Shown one piece after another: positions 33,082 to 40,830 of a DNA stretch of 64,000 nt. The position numbers and the translations under genes were made by a program. Each line of letters starts with the position of its first letter. Within the stretch, counting starts at the first letter, position 1. The notes beneath the pieces are model-generated. The model made no database searches and had not been told where the DNA came from. It worked only from the letters and a program-made list of their open reading frames with translations. The DNA is taken from positions 1 through 64,000 of the forward strand of contig NZ_VCQU01000010.1 in NCBI RefSeq assembly GCF_012932915.1, in the 5' to 3' direction. Source of the DNA: Antrihabitans stalactiti. GTDB taxonomy: Bacteria; Actinomycetota; Actinomycetes; Mycobacteriales; Mycobacteriaceae.

Positions 33082-33705
33082 ATGAAAATTGCAATGTTCG
33101 GCGTGACGGGCACCGTCGGTAGCGTGTTGCTCGATTCAGCCCTTGCGGCGGGGCACGATGTGCGGATTCTCGTTCGCTCACCGGAGAAGTTGACGGCTCG
33201 GTCGCCATTCTTGTCCGTTACCGAAGGCGACGCATGTGATGCCGCCGCAGTCGACGGCGTTGTTGCCGGGACCGACGCTGTGCTCAGCTCATTGGGTGGC
33301 TTTCGTGGACCGGAGAGCCTCAGCATCGGGACAGCCGCGATCATGGATTCGATGGCGCGCCATAGCGTCCGGCGCATCGTGATCATGCAGGGCTTTCATT
33401 TGCACATGGACGGCGATCCTCGCAACGTCGGAAAGCGCCTCATCGGCCCGATCATGAAGACGGTCGGACCGGCGATCGTGCACCACGCGGCCGTGATGGC
33501 AACGGCTGTCGCGGAAAGTGATCTGGACTGGACCATCGTTCGAGCGCCACGTGTCGTCGCCGGCGACCCAACTGGTCACCTGCGTACGGGCAGACTGAAG
33601 ATCGGTCCGTGGAGCACCGTCACCACCGGCGACGTCGCCGCATTCATGCTGGACTGTCTCGACAACGGTCGCTACGTCGGTGCGGCGCCGATGATCGCGT
33701 CGTGA
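33082..33705 (+). CDS. NAD(P)-binding atypical SDR (NmrA/flavin-reductase-like)
   Basis: This 207-aa Rossmann protein has the N-terminal motif MKIAMFGVTGTVGSVLLDSAL and an otherwise atypical short-chain dehydrogenase layout. There is no YxxxK catalytic pair, but there is a WTIVRAPRV segment typical of NmrA/biliverdin-reductase-B-like proteins. It may be a redox sensor or a reductase. The start ATG 33082 lies 57 bp after cbtB. It converges on the LuxR-type gene at 33715 with 9 bp between. Confidence 0.82.
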   Translation: MKIAMFGVTGTVGSVLLDSALAAGHDVRILVRSPEKLTARSPFLSVTEGDACDAAAVDGVVAGTDAVLSSLGGFRGPESLSIGTAAIMDSMARHSVRRIVIMQGFHLHMDGDPRNVGKRLIGPIMKTVGPAIVHHAAVMATAVAESDLDWTIVRAPRVVAGDPTGHLRTGRLKIGPWSTVTTGDVAAFMLDCLDNGRYVGAAPMIAS

Positions 33706-33714
33706 GCGCTCCGC

Positions 33715-34851
33715 TCAGTCAGACCAAGGTCCGCCGCGAAGCGCTTTGTCCGCCTGCGCACGCTTTTCGTTGTCGCGAAATCGCGGCTCGTAGTGGGCGA
33801 AGAACACCTTGCCGACCAGGTCGCGGCGGCTGCGGACGCCGGTTTTGTCGAAGATGCTCTTCAGGTGTTGCTGGACCGTGTGCGCCGAAACGGTCAAGTC
33901 GTTCGAGATCTGAGTAGTCGACGCACCTTGCAGGACGAGCCGGGTGACTTCCTTTTCGCGCTCGGTCAGCCCATAGGCAGACATCAGCAACGGATAGATG
34001 CGGCTCGGGTGCGCCGGCTCGACGATGACCGCGATCCGTCGCTGCCCGGTCGAATTGAGGCAGGCACCGTGCAGCACAACCCATGCGCCCGACCGCGACA
34101 GGACGCGGGACAACGCCACCTCGCCCGCCCGATTGCGGTCCTCAGCCAAGCGCAGGGTCCTACCAGCGAGCGTGGTTACGGCGGCAGGCAATTCGCCGCG
34201 GTCCCAATCTCCGCCCGGTATGTCGGCCATCCATCGCGCTACACCAGGCGTCGCCGACTCGATGTCCCAATTCTCATTCAGCACAAGCAAACCCGGTGAG
34301 TCTGCATATTCGGGCTCCTCGGCCTGGCCGAAGAGCAGCGCGCGGCGAGCACCATCTGCGAGGCACGGCGCAACCGCGGCGAGGAAGTTCTTCTCCGACT
34401 CGGTGAACAGGGGCCGACCGGGTTCGCGGTAGAGGCTCAGCGCGCCCCACACTTCGCCGTTGCGCGTCCGCAGTCGCGCAATCAGTTCCTGGTCACCGCC
34501 CATGGTCATGTTCCGTTGCCACCGCGGACTGTTCGTGGGGTCGCCGCCGGTCACTTCGTGCAATGTCGAAATCCCCAGCGGCGAACGCATGACATCGGGA
34601 ATGGATTGCGCATCGTCCTCGTAGTACTCGGCCGCGAGCCACTCGCCAGGGAATTCGGCGAGTCCGTGGTGGAAATGGCTGGTCATCAGTAACGACGCCG
34701 GGTCGACGGTGTACCAGCATGGCGTTTGAAAGTAGGGCACCACGCCTGCGACGACAGCCGACGTGTCATGCCACATCGTCACGATGTCGCGCGGCTGCGC
34801 ACATATCTGCGCAATCTTCTCGGTCGCGCGCTGAATCGAGTCCGCGCTCAT
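33715..34851 (-). CDS. LuxR-family regulator with GAF-like N-terminal region
   Basis: This is a 378-aa protein. Its C-terminal LuxR HTH (about 300-355) contains SAYGLTEREKEVTRLVL and STTQISNDLTVSAHTVQQHLKSIF, and a central region (about 95-170) resembles a GAF-type sensor. The N-terminal 90 residues have no clear motif. The start was placed at ATG 34851; a 220-codon upstream extension is antisense to the divergent metallo-beta-lactamase gene. The 105 bp between the divergent starts suggests the regulator controls that enzyme. Confidence 0.82.
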   Translation of the reverse strand: MSADSIQRATEKIAQICAQPRDIVTMWHDTSAVVAGVVPYFQTPCWYTVDPASLLMTSHFHHGLAEFPGEWLAAEYYEDDAQSIPDVMRSPLGISTLHEVTGGDPTNSPRWQRNMTMGGDQELIARLRTRNGEVWGALSLYREPGRPLFTESEKNFLAAVAPCLADGARRALLFGQAEEPEYADSPGLLVLNENWDIESATPGVARWMADIPGGDWDRGELPAAVTTLAGRTLRLAEDRNRAGEVALSRVLSRSGAWVVLHGACLNSTGQRRIAVIVEPAHPSRIYPLLMSAYGLTEREKEVTRLVLQGASTTQISNDLTVSAHTVQQHLKSIFDKTGVRSRRDLVGKVFFAHYEPRFRDNEKRAQADKALRGGPWSD

Positions 34852-34956
34852 GAATCTCACGGTACGACCATGCCGTACCTGCGGAAATACCAGGTTTATG
34901 GAATGTCGCGGGTGCGGTGGCCGTCGATACCGTCGATGTCGACGAAAGGAACGACG

Positions 34957-35757
34957 ATGCGTATCAATCGAATCGCACGCGATATCACGGTCCTCGCCGA
35001 TGAAATGGAAGTACCTGGCATCGGCCATCTTCCGGTGAATGCGTTCGTACTGCACGCAACCGAGCCAGTCGTCGTCGATACAGGCCTCAGCCTGCCCGGC
35101 CGCGGATTCATGGACGCGCTCGGCTCGGTCGTCGACGTCGAGGACATCGAATGGATCTGGCTCACCCATCCCGACCGGGATCACACGGGATCGTTGTTCG
35201 ACTTGCTCGACGCCGCACCGAACGCGCGGGTCGTCACCACCTTCGCCGGCGTTGGCATCATGTCGACCGAACGACCGCTGCCGATGAACCGTGTCTATCT
35301 GCTGAACCCAGGCCAATCGCTCGATGTCGGAGACCGGCGACTGACAGCGTTCCGCCCACCGCTGTTCGACAATCCGAGCACCGTCGGGTTCTACGACGAG
35401 AGCAGCGAGGCATGCTTCACCTCCGACTGCTTCGGAGCACCGATGCCGAGTGCCGATCTCGCCATCGCCGACGACGTCGGCTACTCGTCGCCGAACGACG
35501 TGCGGGCAGCCCAACATCTATGGGCGAGCGTGGACAGTCCGTGGGTGCAAGTCGTGGACGAGACGAAGTTCCTCGCCACGGTGTCGGCCCTCGCTGCCTT
35601 GCAGCCCAGGTGGCTGCTCAGCACCCACTTGCCGCCGGCGCACGAACGCACGACCGAATTCTTGGCAATGCTCGCCTCGGCACCGCACGCCGACCCGTTC
35701 ATCGGACCCGATCAGGCTGCGCTCGAGCAGTTGTTGGCATCGTTCGAGCCTGCCTGA
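34957..35757 (+). CDS. Metallo-beta-lactamase-fold protein, ODP/FprA-like
   Basis: This 266-aa MBL-fold protein has metal motif WLTHPDRDHTGS (His71, Asp73, Asp75 and His76), FTSDCFGAPM in the middle and STHLPPAH near 220. The HxDxDH form, together with the SDCFG stretch, resembles the oxygen-binding di-iron (ODP/FprA) branch rather than hydrolytic HxHxDH enzymes. A role in O2/NO reduction is possible, but there is no flavodoxin domain here. The start is ATG 34957 after an AAAGGA Shine-Dalgarno. It is divergent from the LuxR gene. Confidence 0.8.
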   Translation: MRINRIARDITVLADEMEVPGIGHLPVNAFVLHATEPVVVDTGLSLPGRGFMDALGSVVDVEDIEWIWLTHPDRDHTGSLFDLLDAAPNARVVTTFAGVGIMSTERPLPMNRVYLLNPGQSLDVGDRRLTAFRPPLFDNPSTVGFYDESSEACFTSDCFGAPMPSADLAIADDVGYSSPNDVRAAQHLWASVDSPWVQVVDETKFLATVSALAALQPRWLLSTHLPPAHERTTEFLAMLASAPHADPFIGPDQAALEQLLASFEPA

Positions 35758-35882
35758 CGTCGCTGTTCCGCAACCTCCAGGACCGCCTGTCCCATCCGCG
35801 ACCATGTCGGCGAACATGGGAATCGCGCATGTGCGAAAGTTCAGGCAGTACACCGTTGTCCTTCGAAAGGGTTGCAAAGCGA

Positions 35883-36899
35883 ATGAGCGAGAATCCAAAG
35901 GCGGTTGCGGACAAGCTGCTCGACGCGCTCGTCGAGCACGTGCTGGCCGAAGTAACCGATCGTTTCGACGAGGTTGTCGTGCGAGAGATCGACTTGGTCC
36001 TCGCAGCGGCGGACACCCTCAAACTCGGTGACGTCGTCGATCCCGCAGATGTGAAGGTCACCGCGCGCATCGGGGTGGACCAGGTAGGTGCCAGCGCGCT
36101 GGTCGAGACGCTGGTCGGACCGTTTGCCGACACGTTCTACAACTTGGACGCGGCCTCGGAACACAACCTCGGCGATGTCATCGACCGCGACAAGTTCCAG
36201 GCGCTCGTCTCCGCTGTTCTCCATATGTCGACTGCGCAGAATCGGGTTTTCGACCGATTGACGGAGAGTCCATTGGTGGCTCAGCTCGCGTCGAGTTTCG
36301 TCGGCAGCATCGTCGGCGACATCCTCGCGGAGAACAGGAAAAAGGTCGAACGGGTGCCCGGGATGAGCTCGTTGTTCTCGGTCGGCGACAGGGTTGCCTC
36401 AACCGCGGCGAAGGTGGGCAAGGGCCAACTGGACGCGATGGCAGGCAAGAGCGCGCAATTCGCGCTGCAGCAGACCGAGAGCGCGGTCCGCGACTTGATC
36501 AAGAACGCGCCGGTCGAGGACGCAGCACTCCAGGTCTGGGACCTCCACGCGAACGAACCGGTCAGCGAGCTGCGCAAGTACGGGTCCGAGGAAGAGAACC
36601 GCGAAATCACTGGGCTCGTATACGAATTGGCCAAGTCAGCGCGGAACGAGGAGTACACCCTCGAGCTGGTCGACGCCTTCATCGATACGTTCTTCGAGAC
36701 GGTCGGCACCAAGACCATTCGCGAGCTGCTCGACCAAATCGGTCTCAGCCGTGACGATTTGGTCAACGAAGGTGCTCGATTCGCGCCGTCGATTATCGAC
36801 GCACTCATCGCGAACGGCGTGCTTGCCGCGCAGATCCGTGAGCGCCTGGAGCCGTTCTTCGCCTCCGATAAGGTGCTCGCAATTATCTCCGAGGGCTAG
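35883..36899 (+). CDS. Uncharacterised helical protein, paralogue of 52726-53736
   Basis: I do not recognise this 338-aa protein. It is mostly helical, without membrane segments or signal peptide. Aligned by eye, it shares the order of short motifs with the 336-aa product at 52726-53736: LTESPLVAQLAS / LAESPLATSWAS, DILAENRKKVERVPG / DVIADNRRVAEKVPG, ANEPVSE / SDEPISS, and DQIGLSRDDLVNEGARFAP / EDIGVGRDDILEEANRFAP. The second copy lies next to DUF445 and Abi-alpha genes. The start is ATG 35883. The end overlaps the convergent secreted-protein gene through CTAG. Confidence 0.7.
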   Translation: MSENPKAVADKLLDALVEHVLAEVTDRFDEVVVREIDLVLAAADTLKLGDVVDPADVKVTARIGVDQVGASALVETLVGPFADTFYNLDAASEHNLGDVIDRDKFQALVSAVLHMSTAQNRVFDRLTESPLVAQLASSFVGSIVGDILAENRKKVERVPGMSSLFSVGDRVASTAAKVGKGQLDAMAGKSAQFALQQTESAVRDLIKNAPVEDAALQVWDLHANEPVSELRKYGSEEENREITGLVYELAKSARNEEYTLELVDAFIDTFFETVGTKTIRELLDQIGLSRDDLVNEGARFAPSIIDALIANGVLAAQIRERLEPFFASDKVLAIISEG

Positions 36900-37627
36900 G
36901 CAAGCAAGGAGCACACCAGCTGCGGACCGGCCAGGGCGCCACATAGATCGGCGTTCTGGTCCTGCGCTGAACCGAACGTCATGGAGACGATGACGAACCC
37001 GGGGCCGAACGACGCTGATGCGACTTCGTCCCCCGGTTCGCTTCCGTCTGTCCATCCCCACTTCGTGCCGATGACGCCGGGCAGGTTAGCGGTGCCCCAA
37101 TCCTGCACGGTCCCGTCGGCGGCGACCTTGCCCGCGTTGGACATCCACGACAGGATCGGTGACTTCGCATCCGAGGTGAGCTTCGCCGCGAGGAACTTCG
37201 CGACATCGGCCGTACTGGTCACCGACGTTCCCCAGTAACCACTGCTCCAGGTGCTGTCGAGGCCGAATTCATTGGAGACGGCGTCGATCGCCCCGGGATA
37301 TTCCGCGTCGATCAGGTCGGCGGCGCGGTCGTCGGAGAACCGGATCATCTGTTCGGCGAGGGTTCGATCCCAGTCCGACGCATTGCCACGGCGCAGCGAA
37401 TAATCCGCCAGATATAGCTTCATGAGTGACAGCCCTGGGCGCGCTTCGTGCTCGTTGTCGCTGCCGAATCGGACGCTCGGAATCAGGGACTGGTACGACA
37501 CAGAGGTCCTGGTCGACAAGTCGACAAGGTCGAGCTGCGCTCCGCCCGCGGATGCTGTGGGTCCGGCCAACATCATGAATGCAATCGCTGCCAGCACGGC
37601 CAACGCTGCTGTTCGACATCGGATCAT
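36896..37627 (-). CDS. Secreted serine-hydrolase / class A beta-lactamase-like protein
   Basis: This 243-aa exported protein has a signal peptide (hydrophobic about 7-22, cleavage after PTASA). The mature part shows penicillin-binding-type motifs: SxxK as SLMK (about 67-70), an SDD in place of SDN (about 98-100) and TKWGWTDG in place of KTG (about 186-193). Such actinobacterial beta-lactamase2-like proteins often act on the cell wall rather than on drugs, so catalytic activity is uncertain. It converges on the helical-protein gene with overlapping stops (CTAG). Confidence 0.72.
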   Translation of the reverse strand: MIRCRTAALAVLAAIAFMMLAGPTASAGGAQLDLVDLSTRTSVSYQSLIPSVRFGSDNEHEARPGLSLMKLYLADYSLRRGNASDWDRTLAEQMIRFSDDRAADLIDAEYPGAIDAVSNEFGLDSTWSSGYWGTSVTSTADVAKFLAAKLTSDAKSPILSWMSNAGKVAADGTVQDWGTANLPGVIGTKWGWTDGSEPGDEVASASFGPGFVIVSMTFGSAQDQNADLCGALAGPQLVCSLLA

Positions 37628-37695
37628 GCGCTCTACCTTCGTGTCGGGGAGACATATTCAATCACCAGCCCGCCCCGTTGCGGTTGGATAGGTCG

Positions 37696-37791
37696 ATGAA
37701 CCTCATATTGTGGATCGCCGCCGGCGTTCTCGCAGCGGCAAGCTTCGCAGCTGGTGGGCGCGGTCGGATGTTTCGCCGACCTCTGAGCTGA
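37696..37791 (+). pseudogene. Possible N-terminal remnant of a DoxX-like membrane protein
   Basis: A 31-codon frame from ATG 37696 reads MNLILWIAAGVLAAASFAAG, which resembles the first helix of DoxX-like proteins, then continues with a basic tail and stops at TGA 37789. The remaining three helices of DoxX are absent; 14 bases later the HD-GYP gene starts. It is either a decayed DoxX gene or a genuine small one-helix peptide. Confidence 0.35.
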
Positions 37792-37804
37792 CGAGGACTA
37801 CTCG

Positions 37805-39346
37805 ATGGACGTTCGGCTCGCCGAGCTTGTCGCGGCCTTTGCGCTCGGGCAGGACAATGCATTCGGTCAACCACTCGGCTCGCGGTTGCGCGCGTGTGTG
37901 GTCGCGGCGCGGCTCGCCGAATTTATCGGTCTGAGCGCTGCCGACCGAGAGACCGTCTACTGGGTTGCGCAGCTTCGCTATCTCGGCTGCACCGGGCATG
38001 CACACGAAGTTGCTGCCGTCTTCGGCGACGAGATCGCGTTGCGGTCGCAATCGTTGGTCAGCGATTTCACCGATCCCCGCGAGGTGCTCCCGGCGATCGT
38101 GCGGACCGCGGGCAGCGCTCACTCGGGGGTTCGGCGAGCGAAGGACGTCGTCGCGATGCTCGCAGGCGGCCGGGCGTACATGCAGATGAACTTCCAGACC
38201 GGTTGCGAAGTCGCGGATGCGCTGCTCGTGCGATTGCGGATGTCGGACGAGGTGCGAAAGTCGTTGCGCTACACGTTCGAACGGTGGAATGGCCGGGGCT
38301 TTCCGAATGGGGCCAAGGGAACGTCGATCCCGCTGCCGATGCGTATCGTCGACCTCTGCCAGGACCTCGAAGTGCTTGCCCGGGTCCAGGGGCCTGACAA
38401 CGCGATCGCAACCGTGCGCCGACGCGGCGGCGTCTACGACCCCGAGGTAGTCGATGCGTCGACATCGTTGGGACCCGACGTCTTCTTCGAGTTGGACAAG
38501 CTAGATCCGTGGGACGAGGCGCTCGCAGCCGAGCCTGAACCGCAGCGCGTGCTGAGCGGGTCGGCGCTCGATGATGCGCTCCTCGTTGCCGCTGACTTCA
38601 TCGACCTCAAATCGCCTTACACCGCCGGACACTCGCGAGGGGTGGCCACCCTCGCCGCCGCGGCGGCGGAACATATGGGCCTCGATTCGGCCGCTGTCCG
38701 TGAGGTTGGTCGGGCGGCGCTGGTGCACGATTTCGGCCGGACGGCGGTTCCAAACTCGATCTGGGACAAGCCCGGACCGCTCACCAGGTCCGAGATGGAC
38801 CGAGTGCAGCTGCATCCGATGCTCACCGAACAGATTCTGCGGCGATGCACCGGATTGGCCGCGCTCGTCCCGGCAGCGTCATGTCACCACGAGAAGCTCG
38901 ATGGATCCGGATATGCGAAGGGGCTAAGCGGGTCCGGGCTTTCGCCCGCGGCGCGAATCGTGGCCGTCGCCGATTGCTATCACGCGATGACGGAGGATCG
39001 CGCGCATCGACCGGCGCTGTCGGCGTCGCAGGCGGCGGTCGAGCTGCGAGCGATGGTCGAAGCAGGGTTGCTCGACGAAAGCGCGGCAGACGGGGTGCTG
39101 CAAGCTGCCGGCCATATCGGCACTGCCACGAAGCGGCGTAAGTACCCGGCAGGGTTGACCGATCGCGAGGTCCAGGTGCTGCGGTTGGCCGTGCAGGGAT
39201 GGACTGTCCGGCAGATCGCGCAGGAACTGGTCATCTCGCCGAAAACGGCCGGCCACCATATTCAGCACATCTACACCAAGATCGGCGTCTCGACCCGTGG
39301 CGCCGCCGCGCTGTTCGCGATCGAGAACGACCTGGTTCAGACCTGA
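37805..39346 (+). CDS. HD-GYP-like phosphohydrolase fused to LuxR DNA-binding domain
   Basis: This is a 513-aa protein. A degenerate first HD-GYP-like half (about 10-230, with ERWNGRGFPNG) is followed by a second, complete HD half (about 255-420). The second half has His308-Asp309 in VHDFGR and HHEKLDGSGYAKG (361-373), where the usual GYP is GYA. A C-terminal LuxR HTH (about 448-505, with LTDREVQVLRLAVQGWTVRQ) completes it. HD-GYP domains degrade cyclic di-GMP or related cyclic dinucleotides, so the protein may couple nucleotide sensing directly to transcription. The gene is single and overlaps the convergent amidase gene by 10 bp. The window also encodes a GGDEF-EAL protein. Confidence 0.85.
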   Translation: MDVRLAELVAAFALGQDNAFGQPLGSRLRACVVAARLAEFIGLSAADRETVYWVAQLRYLGCTGHAHEVAAVFGDEIALRSQSLVSDFTDPREVLPAIVRTAGSAHSGVRRAKDVVAMLAGGRAYMQMNFQTGCEVADALLVRLRMSDEVRKSLRYTFERWNGRGFPNGAKGTSIPLPMRIVDLCQDLEVLARVQGPDNAIATVRRRGGVYDPEVVDASTSLGPDVFFELDKLDPWDEALAAEPEPQRVLSGSALDDALLVAADFIDLKSPYTAGHSRGVATLAAAAAEHMGLDSAAVREVGRAALVHDFGRTAVPNSIWDKPGPLTRSEMDRVQLHPMLTEQILRRCTGLAALVPAASCHHEKLDGSGYAKGLSGSGLSPAARIVAVADCYHAMTEDRAHRPALSASQAAVELRAMVEAGLLDESAADGVLQAAGHIGTATKRRKYPAGLTDREVQVLRLAVQGWTVRQIAQELVISPKTAGHHIQHIYTKIGVSTRGAAALFAIENDLVQT

Positions 39347-40674
39347 TCCAGCTGGGCGGCAACAGTCAAAAGCTGCTTTTCGGTGTTCGGTGCCCCGATC
39401 AATTGGACGGCCAACGGTAGTCCGTCGCGTTCGCCGAGCGGAACGACAAGAGCCGGAAAACCGGCCAAGTTCCACGCCTGGGTGAACGGCACCGCTCGCG
39501 CCGATGCGAGATATGTTGCCAAGTACCCTTTTTCGCTGAGTTCGCCTGCGAGACCGGGGCCTCGTGCGGTGACGGGCGTGACCAAGATGTCGTGGTTGTC
39601 GAAGAAGCTCGCCGCACGGTCGTGCCAGCGCTGCTGCGCCGACGGTCGAGGGCCGCCGAACTCGAGCACTCGTCGACCGCGACGGATCATCTGCCTGGTC
39701 CGCGGCTCGAGGTCGGCTTCGTCGAGGCCGAGATGCTCGGCTTCGATTGCGATGCCCGCGAGCCAACGACGTCCCCACTGATTGAGCAGAGTCGCCGGGT
39801 ACGACGGGTCGGCCTTGGTCACCTCGTAACCCAACGAGGTCAGCGCGGCGTCGGCAGCATCGACCGCTGCCTTCTGGTGGGCATCCGGTTGGCCGAGAGG
39901 GGAGGGGCTACGCAGTGATCGGGCAATCCGCAGTCTCGTCGACGGCTCGGAAAGCTCTGCGAGGTGCGGGTCGCCCGCCAGGACCGCGAAGGCCGCTGCG
40001 GCATCGGCCGCCGTCCGCGCGATCGGACCGGTGACGGTGAGGCCGCACCAATGCTCGACCTGACCGCCCGGCAACGGAATTCGGTCCTTGGTCGGCTTCA
40101 GTCCGACGACTCCGCAGTACGCCGCCGGCACCCGCACCGAGCCACCACCGTCGGTGCCCAGCGCTAAGGCTGCCATCCCGGTGGCTACCGCAACAGCGCC
40201 GCCACCGGTGGATCCGCCCGAATTCAGGTGGGGATTCAAGGGATTGCGCGTCGGACCGAAGGCTTTCGACGCAGTGAAGGCCCACGCAGCAAGCTCGGGC
40301 ATCCGTGTGGTCCCGACGACTACGCACCCTGCGGCGCGAAGTCGTGCCACCAGTGGATCGTCGGTCTGCGCGGTCGCGGTGCTGGTGGCGGCGGAACCGT
40401 GCCGCATTTGTTCGCCCGCGACGGCGATGTTGTCCTTGATCGCGACGGGAACCCCGGCGAGGGGGAGTTCGCTGCGACGGGGGTGACGGTCGATGGCGGC
40501 GGCCTCGACCAGTGCGGCCGCTCGGCGCACGGACTGAAAGGCGTTCAGCTGCGGATCCAGGGTGGCGATGCGGTCCAGGTGCGTCCGAACGACGTCGACT
40601 GCAGACATTGCGCCGGATTGAACCGCCTTGGAAATCTCGCTCGCGGACAGCAGCTTGTCGGTTGTGGTTTCCAT
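39337..40674 (-). CDS. Amidase-signature-family amidohydrolase
   Basis: This 445-aa protein has the complete Ser-cisSer-Lys triad. The Lys lies in VAIKDNIAV (about 77-80), the cis-Ser in NSGGSTGGGAVAVA (about 152-165) and the nucleophile Ser in TDGGGSVRVPAAYCG (about 173-187). These enzymes cleave carboxamides, including acyl amides and aryl amides; the sequence does not fix the substrate. The start is ATG 40674 (METTTDK). An open frame continues upstream to 40770, but that extension begins inside palindromic repeat copy 4 and is discarded; an ATG about 18 codons upstream remains a possible alternative. It overlaps the HD-GYP gene by 10 bp. Confidence 0.88.
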   Translation of the reverse strand: METTTDKLLSASEISKAVQSGAMSAVDVVRTHLDRIATLDPQLNAFQSVRRAAALVEAAAIDRHPRRSELPLAGVPVAIKDNIAVAGEQMRHGSAATSTATAQTDDPLVARLRAAGCVVVGTTRMPELAAWAFTASKAFGPTRNPLNPHLNSGGSTGGGAVAVATGMAALALGTDGGGSVRVPAAYCGVVGLKPTKDRIPLPGGQVEHWCGLTVTGPIARTAADAAAAFAVLAGDPHLAELSEPSTRLRIARSLRSPSPLGQPDAHQKAAVDAADAALTSLGYEVTKADPSYPATLLNQWGRRWLAGIAIEAEHLGLDEADLEPRTRQMIRRGRRVLEFGGPRPSAQQRWHDRAASFFDNHDILVTPVTARGPGLAGELSEKGYLATYLASARAVPFTQAWNLAGFPALVVPLGERDGLPLAVQLIGAPNTEKQLLTVAAQLDQV

Positions 40675-40730
40675 TGGACGAGTGTCGGCGGGTCGCTGCG
40701 GTCGCCGCATCGGGAGTTCACCCCATTCCC

Positions 40731-40770
40731 GTGCGCGCGTCTCACCCCAACAGGGGTAAAACTCGCGCAC
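40731..40770. repeat. 40-bp palindromic repeat, copy 4
   Basis: Left arm GTGCGCGCGTCTCACCCC and right arm GGGGTAAAACTCGCGCAC, same polarity as copy 3. It sits in the divergent promoter region between the amidase and MFS genes. With copy 5 in opposite orientation at 42185, it brackets the MFS gene. Confidence 0.88.
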
Positions 40771-40830
40771 GGTTCTTCTACGCTGGTCGATCTAGACATT
40801 GGCGAGATCTGATGGCTTTTGGAGCTGGCG

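Noticed and set aside
39337-40770. Longer start for the amidase at 40770
   Set aside because: The added 32 codons start in palindromic repeat copy 4 and have no family match; ATG 40674 is used.
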